Of a DNA stretch of 6,635 nt, positions 1-5,682 are shown piece after piece (the first letter of the stretch is position 1; the number at the start of each line of letters is the position of its first letter). The translations under genes were made by a program, and so were the position numbers. Where the stretch lies: the NCBI GenBank assembly GCA_900762805.1, contig CAAFHY010000037.1, forward strand, positions 1-6,635. The letters are read 5' to 3'. Under the pieces are notes generated by a model. It did not search any database, was not told the origin of the DNA, and saw nothing but the letters and a program-made list of their open reading frames with translations. The stretch is from Oscillospiraceae bacterium (GTDB lineage Bacteria; Bacillota; Clostridia; Oscillospirales; Ruminococcaceae).

Positions 1-43
1 CCTCCGACACCATGTTGCCAAATCCGATGTTCAGTAATCTCAT
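1..43 (-). CDS. remA: RemA/DUF370 family regulatory protein, N-terminal fragment
   Basis: Only the first 14 codons lie in the window; the gene runs off the left edge. The visible residues, MRLLNIGFGNMVSE, match the characteristic start of the RemA (YlzA/DUF370) family, whose N-terminus contains an INIGFGN-type motif. RemA of Bacillus subtilis is a DNA-binding protein that activates extracellular matrix and osmoprotection genes; in non-biofilm Clostridia the role is less clear. The gene starts 3 nt after the yicC stop codon with no strong ribosome binding site of its own, which suggests translational coupling. The yicC-remA order is the familiar Firmicute arrangement, commonly followed by gmk and rpoZ. 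Confidence comes from the motif plus context, since the body of the protein cannot be seen. Confidence 0.85.
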   Translation of the reverse strand, partial: MRLLNIGFGNMVSE

Positions 44-46
44 GGT

Positions 47-922
47 CTACTCGACATTCTGTACCTGCTCGCGGATTTTTTCGATCTGCGCCTTCAGCTC
101 CACGACAGTGCGCGTGATCTCCACGTCGCCCGCCTTTGAGCCGATGGTGTTGGCCTCGCGGTTGAACTCCTGCGCCAGAAAGTCCATCTTTTTGCCGATC
201 GGTTCACTGGCCTGCAAAAAGGTGCGCATCTGCGCGATGTGGCTGCGTAGGCGGACGGTTTCCTCGTCCACCGCGGCCTTGTCGGCAAAGATGGCGGCCT
301 CCTGCACAATGCGGGCCTCATCGATGCTGACGCTTTCCAGCACCGCCTGCATTTTCTTACTGAGGCGGTCAAAATACTTCCGGTAAATGGTGCCGGCGCA
401 CTGCTCGACCTCGGCCACGCACTGCTCGATGGCGCACAGACGGTTTTCAATATCCTCGGCCATCTTTTCGCCCTCGGCCCGCCGCATGGCAAAGAAGCGG
501 CTGAGCGCGGCCTCCAGTACCGTCTGCACCTCGGCGAACACCTCGTTTTCGTCGGCCTCGGCCTGTTCGAGCGTGAATACCTCCGGCATACGGGCGATGG
601 CGTAAACGTCGGGGCGGTAGTCGGCCCCCATCTGCTGCGCCAGCGCGGTCAGCGCCTGATGATAGGCCTCCGCCGTTCCGGCGTTGCAGGCGATGGTCGT
701 CCCGCCGCCGCGGTCGGTGATGCTGACGGTCACCTCCAGCTTGCCGCGCTCGATCCGGCCGGCGAGACTGCGCTTGAGCTTCTCCTCCAGATAAGCGTAG
801 GAGCGTGTGATGCGGAAGGTGGGTTCATAATAGCGATGGTTGACACACTTGATGTCAACCGCGATCTCTCTGGCGCCGATCGTCTCGACGGCGCGGCCGT
901 AGCCGGTCATGCTTTGGATCAT
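47..922 (-). CDS. yicC: YicC/YloC family endoribonuclease
   Basis: This 291-aa protein has the family's full length. Characteristic stretches are MTGYGR at residues 5-10, VNHRYYE at 27-33, the EG-containing helix around 147-158 (RRAEGEKMAEDI), the DEETVRLRSHI stretch at 219-229, and the C-terminal signature QEFNREANTIGSKA at 251-264. The first conserved block is the YicC N-terminal domain and the last two blocks belong to the DUF1732 C-terminal domain. Members from E. coli and B. subtilis have been reported as endoribonucleases involved in RNA turnover; the protein should be cytosolic. The first ATG fits the usual MI.SMTG start, although its ribosome binding site is weak (only a purine-rich AGAAAGACGGG stretch upstream). 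A strong promoter lies about 40 nt upstream, so the gene probably heads its own unit together with remA. Family assignment is firm; substrate in this organism is unknown. Confidence 0.96.
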   Translation of the reverse strand: MIQSMTGYGRAVETIGAREIAVDIKCVNHRYYEPTFRITRSYAYLEEKLKRSLAGRIERGKLEVTVSITDRGGGTTIACNAGTAEAYHQALTALAQQMGADYRPDVYAIARMPEVFTLEQAEADENEVFAEVQTVLEAALSRFFAMRRAEGEKMAEDIENRLCAIEQCVAEVEQCAGTIYRKYFDRLSKKMQAVLESVSIDEARIVQEAAIFADKAAVDEETVRLRSHIAQMRTFLQASEPIGKKMDFLAQEFNREANTIGSKAGDVEITRTVVELKAQIEKIREQVQNVE

Positions 923-963
923 TTTCTGCCCGTCTTTCTGTACCGAAAATTGCAGTACCTTTA

Positions 964-992
964 ATTGTATTATGGTTTGAGCCGGTTGTCAA
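964..992 (-). promoter_or_regulatory. sigma-A promoter of yicC-remA
   Basis: On the minus strand a perfect -35 box TTGACA (987-992) is followed after exactly 17 nt by TACAAT (964-969), which differs from the TATAAT consensus at one base. The expected transcription start is near 957, giving a leader of roughly 35 nt before the yicC ATG at 922. It lies in the gap between the 110-aa gene and yicC, so yicC-remA can be transcribed independently of the rluB-side operon. Confidence 0.85.
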
Positions 993-1014
993 CTGCCCGC
1001 TGCCCTTTTATGCC

Positions 1015-1040
1015 GCTGCGGTGCCGTCAGCCGCCGCAGC
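1015..1040. repeat. inverted repeat straddling the stop codon of the 110-aa gene
   Basis: The arms GCTGCGG (1015-1021) and CCGCAGC (1034-1040) are perfectly complementary over 7 bp with a 12-nt loop that contains the gene's stop codon. No U-tract follows in the direction of transcription (minus strand), so it is not a standard intrinsic terminator. It could be a 3'-end stabilising hairpin or a chance consequence of GC-rich sequence. Confidence 0.35.
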
Positions 1041-1359
1041 TGTGCAGGACCGCCGCGATCTCACCGCTCTCAAGCCTATCACGCGGGGTAAGCAGGCGGT
1101 CCCACGCCGTAAAATCCGCATCAAAGGCAAAGCGGTCAACCAGCTCGGCGGCGTTGACCAGCACCGTCCGAAAGGCCGTGTCGGTCAAAAAGGGGTCCTC
1201 CCCCGCCAGCGCGTCGATGCGCACATGATCCTCAAACATGGTGAAGGCGCAATAGCCGGTCATCCGCCCCTGCTCGTAGACAGCAAACACCGGCCGCCCC
1301 TGCAGCCGTTCGGGCAGTGTGCGGCGGTCGGCCTCGGTTATCTTCAATACGCTGAACAT
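1027..1359 (-). CDS. small uncharacterised protein, possibly a reduced GNAT fold
   Basis: I do not recognise this 110-aa protein with certainty. It is a believable gene: the ATG has an AGGA(AG) ribosome binding site 8 nt upstream, and it fills the interval between rluB and yicC with little spare sequence. The middle (residues 24-75) reads like the central strands and helix of a GNAT acetyltransferase: VFAVYEQGRMTGYCAF resembles beta2-turn-beta3, VRIDALAGED resembles beta4, and the hydrophobic stretch TAFRTVLVNAAEL resembles alpha3. However, the usual R/Q-x-x-G-x-G/A acetyl-CoA pyrophosphate loop is not evident between them and the protein is shorter than a typical GNAT of about 150 aa. No signal peptide or membrane segment is visible. 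It ends in HSCGG. It has no clear promoter and probably follows rluB by readthrough. The GNAT interpretation is an inference from the pattern of residues. Confidence 0.75.
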   Translation of the reverse strand: MFSVLKITEADRRTLPERLQGRPVFAVYEQGRMTGYCAFTMFEDHVRIDALAGEDPFLTDTAFRTVLVNAAELVDRFAFDADFTAWDRLLTPRDRLESGEIAAVLHSCGG

Positions 1360-1399
1360 TTTTGCTTCCTGTTGCTGTAAATTTGCCCCTGTTTATGGC

Positions 1400-1440
1400 A
1401 GCCGGCCGCAGGCATGGGGCATTCTTCGGTCCGGCCGGCT
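1400..1440. repeat. GC-rich inverted repeat at the rluB 3' end
   Basis: The arms AGCCGGCCG (1400-1408) and CGGCCGGCT (1432-1440) pair perfectly over 9 bp around a 23-nt loop, with the outer base of the right arm being part of the rluB stop codon. On the minus strand the hairpin is followed by a purine/A-rich stretch rather than a run of U, so it lacks the hallmark of an intrinsic terminator. It may protect the upstream mRNA 3' end or partially attenuate transcription into the 110-aa gene. Confidence 0.45.
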
Positions 1441-2168
1441 CAGCGGGTGCCCGTTGCATTCCAGAGCGCCGTCAGCTCCTGACGGGTCAGCTCCCGATAC
1501 TTGCCGGCTGTCAGCCCGCCCAGGCGGATGGGGCCGACCGCCGTCCGCTTGAGCCGCTTGACAGTCAGGCCGACTGCCTCGCACATCCGGCGGATCTGCC
1601 GGTTTTTTCCCTCGTAGATGGTCATCTCCAGCACCGCGCGGTCGGCGGCATTGTCGGTGACACGGATGACTGCCGGCTGTGTGACATAGCCGTCGTCAAG
1701 ACGGACGCCGCCGGTCAGGGCGATCAGCTGCTCCTCATTGACGCCGGGCGCGACCGATACGCGGTAGGTCTTGCCCACCTTGCGCGACGGGTGCATGACG
1801 GCGTTGGCCAGCTCCCCGTCGTTGGTCATCAGCAGCAGGCCCTCGGAATCCTTGTCGAGCCGCCCGATCGGGAACAGCCGCACGCCGACGTCGGCCACCA
1901 GCTCGTTGACGCAGACGCGGTCGCGGTCATCCGACATGGCGGTGAGGATGCCGCGCGGCTTATAGAGCGCGTAGCAGACCTTGGGATTGCGCTTCTTGAA
2001 ATAGACGCGCCGCCCCTCGATGCTGACGACATCGGTCAGCTCGATCTGGTCGCCTATCTTTGCGGGCCGGCCGTTGATCCTGACCAGTCCCTGCTCGATC
2101 ATGCGTTCAGCCGCCCGGCGGGAGCATATCCCCTGCTCGGACAGCACCTTCTGTATCCTTTGCTTCAT
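1440..2168 (-). CDS. rluB: 23S rRNA pseudouridine synthase, RluB/RsuA family
   Basis: This 242-aa protein has the two-part RsuA/RluB architecture. An N-terminal S4 RNA-binding domain covers about residues 1-60 (RIQKVLSEQGICSRRAAERMIEQGLVRING), followed by the catalytic domain. The motif IGRLDKDSEGLLLMTNDG at 101-118 contains the catalytic aspartate (D105). The downstream YEGKNRQIRRM at 185-195 is the second family signature. By family knowledge it isomerises a uridine to pseudouridine in 23S rRNA (U2605 in E. coli numbering for RluB); RsuA-type 16S specificity cannot be excluded by eye, but Firmicute homologues next to scpAB are normally named RluB. Its ATG overlaps the gerW stop in an ATGA arrangement. 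The nearest AAGGGG is about 14 nt upstream, which is too far for a good site, so initiation probably depends on translational coupling to gerW. Confidence 0.94.
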   Translation of the reverse strand: MKQRIQKVLSEQGICSRRAAERMIEQGLVRINGRPAKIGDQIELTDVVSIEGRRVYFKKRNPKVCYALYKPRGILTAMSDDRDRVCVNELVADVGVRLFPIGRLDKDSEGLLLMTNDGELANAVMHPSRKVGKTYRVSVAPGVNEEQLIALTGGVRLDDGYVTQPAVIRVTDNAADRAVLEMTIYEGKNRQIRRMCEAVGLTVKRLKRTAVGPIRLGGLTAGKYRELTRQELTALWNATGTR

Positions 2169-2536
2169 GAATGGCTCTGGTTCCCCTTGAGGGTGGCGAT
2201 GATCTCGCCGATGCGGTCGATGGTCTCCGGCACCGCCTCGGTCACATTGTTGATGGTGGCGTTGACGGTATCGATGGGCAGCAGCTTGACGCCGCGCTCG
2301 GTGATGAGCATCATGGCGATCGGCGTCACCGTGACGCCCGCGCCGCTGCCGCCGGCAAAGTGGCCGTTGCCGTACTCGCCGCCGCCGGTGGTGTAGCCCA
2401 CCTTGATCTGCGAGACGGGCACCACGACGCTTCCCTCCCTGACCGGGATGGGCGACCCGACGACGGTATTGGCATCGATCAGTCCCTTGAGCTGCTTCAA
2501 GGTCGTTTCAGTCAGCTTTTCAAGTCCGTTTCCCAT
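2165..2536 (-). CDS. gerW: GerW (YtfJ) family sporulation protein
   Basis: This 123-aa protein has the features of the GerW/YtfJ family: a short helical N-terminus (residues 2-22), the conserved NTVVGSPIPVREGSVVVPVSQI block (23-44), a Gly-rich region (GYTTGGGEYGNGHFAGGSGAGVTVTPIAMM, 47-76) and a hydrophobic VKLLPID strand (83-89). YtfJ/GerW of Bacillus subtilis is a forespore protein needed for normal SleB-dependent spore germination; the molecular mechanism is not established. The start at 2536 was chosen because a strong GGAGG sits 6 nt upstream and MGNGLEKL fits the family. The same frame is open a further 513 nt upstream, but that stretch is the antisense-free shadow of the preceding gene's tail. 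The start overlaps the DUF2953 gene by 17 nt and the stop overlaps the rluB start. Pairing with DUF2953 mirrors ytfI-ytfJ in Bacillus. Confidence 0.92.
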   Translation of the reverse strand: MGNGLEKLTETTLKQLKGLIDANTVVGSPIPVREGSVVVPVSQIKVGYTTGGGEYGNGHFAGGSGAGVTVTPIAMMLITERGVKLLPIDTVNATINNVTEAVPETIDRIGEIIATLKGNQSHS

Positions 2537-3686
2537 GGTTATCCTCCGTGAGTCTGTTGTTTTTGCTTGTTCTTCTCGTGTGCAGCCGAAGCCGCGGCCA
2601 ATGGGCGCGCGCCGGCTGCGGCGGTATGCTCTCCGACCGGGCGGGCGTTTCAGGCGGGTGCGCCTCACCGGCGCCGGGTGCGGAGCCGTCCGGCTCCGGC
2701 GCGGGCTCCTGCGCCCTTTTGAGTCTTCCGATATACTGCCCGACGCGGAGCGGGCGCTTGGATGGTCGGCCGGCTGAAGACGCAGAGCGTTTATCTGCGC
2801 CGCCGGGCGTGTTATTTCCTGCGTCAGGAGCGATTTTTGTATCGTCAAAGGCTTCAGCCCGTTCTGCCGCGCTGTCAGGGGCGGTTTTCCCGCCTTTCGC
2901 GGGCCTGGCGGCCGTATCTCCCCCGCCCTCGGTAGGCTTGGCCGTGCCGCCGCCCGCCGCGGAGGCGCGCTTCCCCGCATCGGGGCCGGTTCGGGCCTCA
3001 TCAGGGGGCGCCGCACGGTCCTCTGCGCCGTCGAGGGGCTTTTTCTCATTACCGTCAGGCTTGACAGCAGCCTTTTTCCCGGCAGCCGCCCTGGCCTTCC
3101 CCGATACCTTGAGATACTCGATCAGGAAGGCAGCGGCGGCAATGACCAGCACCAGCAGGACAGCGTGCAGCTCAAAGCTGACAGCCTCCTCGCCGCGGTG
3201 CTCGTCCTTGAAGTCGGCCACCACATCAAAGCGGGCGACTGACATATGGAAGGTCTCCTTTGAGCGTGCGTAGATGGCCCCAAAAAGCGCCGCGGTCCGG
3301 CCGTAGGCCTCCGCCGTCTTGGGCGGATTATAGCTGTGTACCGGCCAATTAACGCGGACAGCGCGCAGGTAAATGCCCGAAAAAACGCGCTTCAGAAAGC
3401 GGCCGGCCGGCGGCAGCAGCGGCCAAAGCGCCGAAAAAACGTCGGGCAGATCGGGCTTCTTCCTGGGGGCCTCCGGCTCTTTTTTGCTCCGCGCTTTTTC
3501 CTTCTTACCGCCGTCGAGGCGAATGGGGACGCGGATGAACCACAGAATACGCGCCGCGACCGACAGGCTGCCCTTCTCATAGCTGACGGCCAGTACCGTC
3601 GGACAGCAGAGCAGCAGCAGCGCCAGCCCCAGCACCGCCAGCAGAACGATCCCGATCCATTTCAGGATCAGCAGCACTACCGTCAT
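2520..3686 (-). CDS. DUF2953 membrane protein with a long disordered C-terminal tail
   Basis: This is a 388-aa protein. A hydrophobic segment at about residues 3-29 (LLILKWIGIVLLAVLGLALLLL) is an N-terminal membrane anchor. A basic linker follows (60-78, KKEKARSKKEPEAPRKK), then the DUF2953 core to about residue 172, and a second hydrophobic helix at 173-192 (LHAVLLVLVIAAAAFLIEYL). Residues 195-388 are low-complexity, rich in Ala, Pro, Gly, Lys, Asp and Glu, and look disordered. DUF2953 proteins such as Bacillus YtfI are typically little more than 200 aa, so nearly half of this protein is extra. No enzymatic motif is visible and function is unknown; adjacency to gerW matches ytfI-ytfJ and suggests a sporulation-linked envelope role. 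Its AGGAGG ribosome binding site is inside the Glu codons that end scpB, 3 nt before the start. The family call rests on domain shape and context. Confidence 0.8.
   Translation of the reverse strand: MTVVLLILKWIGIVLLAVLGLALLLLCCPTVLAVSYEKGSLSVAARILWFIRVPIRLDGGKKEKARSKKEPEAPRKKPDLPDVFSALWPLLPPAGRFLKRVFSGIYLRAVRVNWPVHSYNPPKTAEAYGRTAALFGAIYARSKETFHMSVARFDVVADFKDEHRGEEAVSFELHAVLLVLVIAAAAFLIEYLKVSGKARAAAGKKAAVKPDGNEKKPLDGAEDRAAPPDEARTGPDAGKRASAAGGGTAKPTEGGGDTAARPAKGGKTAPDSAAERAEAFDDTKIAPDAGNNTPGGADKRSASSAGRPSKRPLRVGQYIGRLKRAQEPAPEPDGSAPGAGEAHPPETPARSESIPPQPARAHWPRLRLHTRRTSKNNRLTEDNHGKRT
2543..2547 (-). promoter_or_regulatory. ribosome binding site that fixes the gerW start
   Basis: On the minus strand GGAGG is followed after 6 nt by the ATG at 2536. 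It lies inside the last codons of the DUF2953 gene, about eight codons before that gene's stop, and is the main reason for not using the longer open frame for gerW. Confidence 0.85.
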
Positions 3687-3689
3687 GGC

Positions 3690-4244
3690 TCATTCCTCCT
3701 CCTGCGCGGCGGGCTCGTCCTCCTCCGGGTCAAGGAAGCCGTGTACCGACGGCAGCTCACTCAGCGACGAGAGGCCAAAGCAGCGCAGGAAGGTATCGGT
3801 CGTAACAAAGCTGATGGGGCGGCCGGGCAGATCAAGACGGTCGCCCTCGGCGATAAGCCCGCGTGCAAGCAGCGTCGCCACCGGCGAGGCGCTGTCAACG
3901 CCGCGCACCTGATCGATAAAGGCACGGGAAACGGGCTGATTGTAGGCAATGAGCGCCAGCACTTCGAGCGCCGCCTGTGAAAGCGGTGTGTTGCGGCGCG
4001 TCTCTATCATACGCGAAACGGCCTCGGCATAGGCCTGGCGCGTCGCAAGCTGCCAGCGGTTCTCATACCGCAGCAGGCAGACGCCGGCATTCCTTTCGTC
4101 AAGCTCGTCCTGCAGCTCCTGTAAAAGCAGCTCGCAGAGCGGGCGGTCGATCATGGCCGCGTCGGCAATGCGGGCCAGCTCCAGCGGCTCGCCGCCGGCA
4201 AACAGCACGGCGAACAGCGTGTTTTTTATGGTTTGTTTATCCAT
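3690..4244 (-). CDS. scpB: segregation and condensation protein B
   Basis: This 184-aa protein has the usual ScpB length and sequence: the N-terminal winged helix with LFAGGEPLEL at 14-23, YENRWQLATR at 60-69, and the strongly conserved LSQAALEVLALIAYNQPVSRAFIDQVRGVDS at 88-118. The block RLDLPGRPISFVTTDTFLRCFGLSSLSELP follows at 136-165. ScpB dimerises and binds ScpA, forming with SMC the bacterial condensin complex that compacts and separates origins. The C-terminus is acidic (LDPEEDEPAAQEEE), as is common in Firmicute ScpB. The start overlaps the scpA stop by 8 nt and has an AAGGAG site about 7 nt upstream, indicating coupled synthesis of the two partners. The final Glu codons double as the ribosome binding site of the next gene. 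Confidence 0.97.
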   Translation of the reverse strand: MDKQTIKNTLFAVLFAGGEPLELARIADAAMIDRPLCELLLQELQDELDERNAGVCLLRYENRWQLATRQAYAEAVSRMIETRRNTPLSQAALEVLALIAYNQPVSRAFIDQVRGVDSASPVATLLARGLIAEGDRLDLPGRPISFVTTDTFLRCFGLSSLSELPSVHGFLDPEEDEPAAQEEE

Positions 4245-4947
4245 TGGTCCTCTCCTTCTTCAGCAGCGCCACGCCGCCGTCATCGGCCACGGCCAGCCGG
4301 CCGGCGCGGATCAGCTCCAGCAGCGCCAGAAAGGTAGCCACGGCCTCACTGCGGCCGACGACGCCCGCGAACATATCGTGTACCGACGACACCAGCCCGC
4401 GCCGCACTCCGCGCAGGATGTGCAGGATACCGGTGCTGATGGGCACGATGGGGGCGGCGACGACATCGGTGATATCCTGCGCCGTCGGCTCCCGCCGGCC
4501 CAATTTCTTTTTATTGACCGCCAGATAAGCTCCGAGCAGCGCCTCCGGCTCATGCCGGACGGTGTACTCGGCCGGCCTGAGGGGCTTCATCGGCTCGCGC
4601 ACATAGAACACCATACCGATGCTCATGTCGCCCAGACGGCGCGCCGCCAGCTTGCACAGCGAATATTCGATCAGCTCGCCCGTCAGCTCGCGCTCCAGCT
4701 TTTCGCGCTCCTCGCTGCGCGGCAGCAGGGCGACCGATTTGAGATAGACCAGCCGTGCCGCCATCTCGACGAACTCAGTGGCGTCGTTGAGCTCCTCCGG
4801 CGTGAGGGTGCCGATGGCCGCCAGATACTGGTCGATCAGCTCAAGGATGCAGATATCGCTGAGCTTCATCTTGTGCTGCGAGACAAGGCTCAGCAGCAGA
4901 TCGAGCGGCCCCTCGAAACGCTCGGTCTTGAAGGTAATGCCTGCCAT
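4237..4947 (-). CDS. scpA: segregation and condensation protein A (kleisin)
   Basis: This 236-aa protein has standard ScpA features. FEGPLDLLLSLV at residues 11-22 and the helix that follows (KLSDICILELIDQYL) form the N-terminal domain that contacts the SMC neck. ATEFVEMAARLVYLKSVALLP at 56-76 is the second conserved block. A variable middle leads to a C-terminal winged helix (about 180-232, including AVATFLALLELIRAGRLAVADDGGVALLKK) that would bind the SMC head. It bridges the SMC dimer and recruits ScpB. The ATG is preceded by AGGAGG 5 nt upstream; that site begins in the TAG stop of the protease gene, only 9 nt away. The size and motifs match the family with nothing missing. Confidence 0.97.
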   Translation of the reverse strand: MAGITFKTERFEGPLDLLLSLVSQHKMKLSDICILELIDQYLAAIGTLTPEELNDATEFVEMAARLVYLKSVALLPRSEEREKLERELTGELIEYSLCKLAARRLGDMSIGMVFYVREPMKPLRPAEYTVRHEPEALLGAYLAVNKKKLGRREPTAQDITDVVAAPIVPISTGILHILRGVRRGLVSSVHDMFAGVVGRSEAVATFLALLELIRAGRLAVADDGGVALLKKERTNG

Positions 4948-4956
4948 AGCCGCCTC

Positions 4957-5625
4957 CTAAACCATCGTGCCGACGCGGGCGGCAAACAGCCGGTCAACCC
5001 AGCCCGTCGCCCAATCGACAAAGCCCAGCACGGCGTTGCTGGCCGCGGCGAGCGGGCGGTCGAGCACACCGAAAAACAGCAGCGCCATGATGCCGATGCA
5101 GATATACCGCTCATACTGCATGACGGCGAAATACGCCTTTTCGGGCAGAAAGAAGGTGAAGATGCGGCCGCCGTCAAAGGGCGGGAAGGGCAGCAGGTTG
5201 AAAATGGCCAGCGAGATATTGATAACGATGATATAGCGGATCAGCAGCTCGACGATGTAGAAAAAACCGCTGTGCGGGGCAATGACAAACAGAATGAGCT
5301 TATAAAAAATCATGCCGAGCAGTGCCAGCAGCAGGTTGGAAAGCGGGCCGGCGGCCGCTGTGACGGCCATACCCAGCTTGGGATGCTTGAAATAGCGGGC
5401 ATCGACCGGAACGGGCTTGGCCCAGCCGATACCAAAGGCCAGCAGCGAGACGGCGCCGAACGGGTCGATATGCCGCAGCGGGTTGAGGCTCAGGCGGCCG
5501 GCATATTTGGCGGTCGGATCGCCGAGGCGGGAGGCCGTGAAGGCATGCGCGCTCTCGTGGATGGGCATAGCGACCAGCACCACAATGAGGCGCGATATGG
5601 TTCTCATGAGACGGGCGTAATTCAT
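4957..5625 (-). CDS. M50 family site-2-type zinc metalloprotease (membrane)
   Basis: From the start chosen here the protein has 222 aa. It carries the zinc-binding HExxH motif as HESAH (residues 23-27) in the first membrane helix and the third-ligand motif NLLPFPPFDGGRIF (143-156) with its conserved Asp in a later helix. Between them are the family elements AGRLSLNPLRHIDPFG (42-57), GWAKPVPVD (67-75) and an AAGPLSNLLLALL helix (91-103). Several other hydrophobic segments fit a multi-pass membrane protein. Site-2 proteases of this short rhomboid-like subset (no PDZ domain) sit beside scpAB in many Clostridia; their substrates are mostly unknown, and the class includes proteases that release membrane-held regulators. 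An ATG five codons upstream (5640) is in frame, but GAAGGA lies 5 nt before the ATG at 5625, so I prefer the shorter form. It is the first gene of the operon. Confidence 0.92.
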   Translation of the reverse strand: MNYARLMRTISRLIVVLVAMPIHESAHAFTASRLGDPTAKYAGRLSLNPLRHIDPFGAVSLLAFGIGWAKPVPVDARYFKHPKLGMAVTAAAGPLSNLLLALLGMIFYKLILFVIAPHSGFFYIVELLIRYIIVINISLAIFNLLPFPPFDGGRIFTFFLPEKAYFAVMQYERYICIGIMALLFFGVLDRPLAAASNAVLGFVDWATGWVDRLFAARVGTMV

Positions 5626-5630
5626 AGTGT

Positions 5631-5636
5631 TCCTTC
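5631..5636 (-). promoter_or_regulatory. ribosome binding site that decides the protease start
   Basis: GAAGGA on the minus strand lies 5 nt upstream of the ATG at 5625. The alternative ATG at 5640 has only a weak GGAT about 7 nt upstream, so the downstream start is more likely. Confidence 0.65.
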
Positions 5637-5660
5637 GCATCGGCTTATCCGGCCATAATA

Positions 5661-5682
5661 GTGTTATTCTATATCATAACAC
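5661..5682. repeat. inverted repeat over the -10 region, candidate operator
   Basis: The perfect 7-bp arms GTGTTAT (5661-5667) and ATAACAC (5676-5682) flank an 8-nt centre that itself contains the palindrome TATA. The repeat covers the whole putative -10 element and the expected start point of the operon. Its dyad length (22 bp) and AT-rich character, in an otherwise GC-rich region, are typical of a binding site for a dimeric repressor. No protein that would bind it can be named from this window. Confidence 0.45.
5673..5681 (-). promoter_or_regulatory. putative extended -10 promoter of the protease-scpAB operon
   Basis: On the minus strand TGT-TATGAT forms an extended -10 element (TG one base before a hexamer with one mismatch to TATAAT). 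The hexamer itself is 5673-5678. No good -35 box lies 16-18 nt upstream (TTCCAT at the 17-nt position), which is tolerable for an extended -10 promoter. The predicted start would be near 5666, leaving a leader of about 40 nt to the protease ATG. It is the best promoter candidate in the spacer upstream of the operon, but not a textbook one. Confidence 0.5.

Noticed and set aside
1362..2396. A 344-codon plus-strand open frame opposite rluB and gerW.
   Set aside because: The minus-strand genes have clear family motifs and the plus-strand translation shows none; it is a GC-rich shadow.
2537..3049. An N-terminal extension of gerW using upstream in-frame start codons.
   Set aside because: The added sequence is Arg/Pro-rich translation of the DUF2953 tail in another phase, whereas the ATG at 2536 has a strong GGAGG 6 nt upstream and gives the normal family length.
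5626..5640. The longer start (ATG at 5640) for the site-2 protease.
   Set aside because: The added five residues have no family support and the ATG at 5625 has a much better ribosome binding site. It cannot be fully excluded.
4153..5658. A 501-codon open frame on the plus strand opposite the protease, scpA and part of scpB.
   Set aside because: It is antisense to three well-recognised genes, its translation is a His/Gln/Arg/Asp-rich string without domains, and its openness follows from the codon use of the opposite strand.
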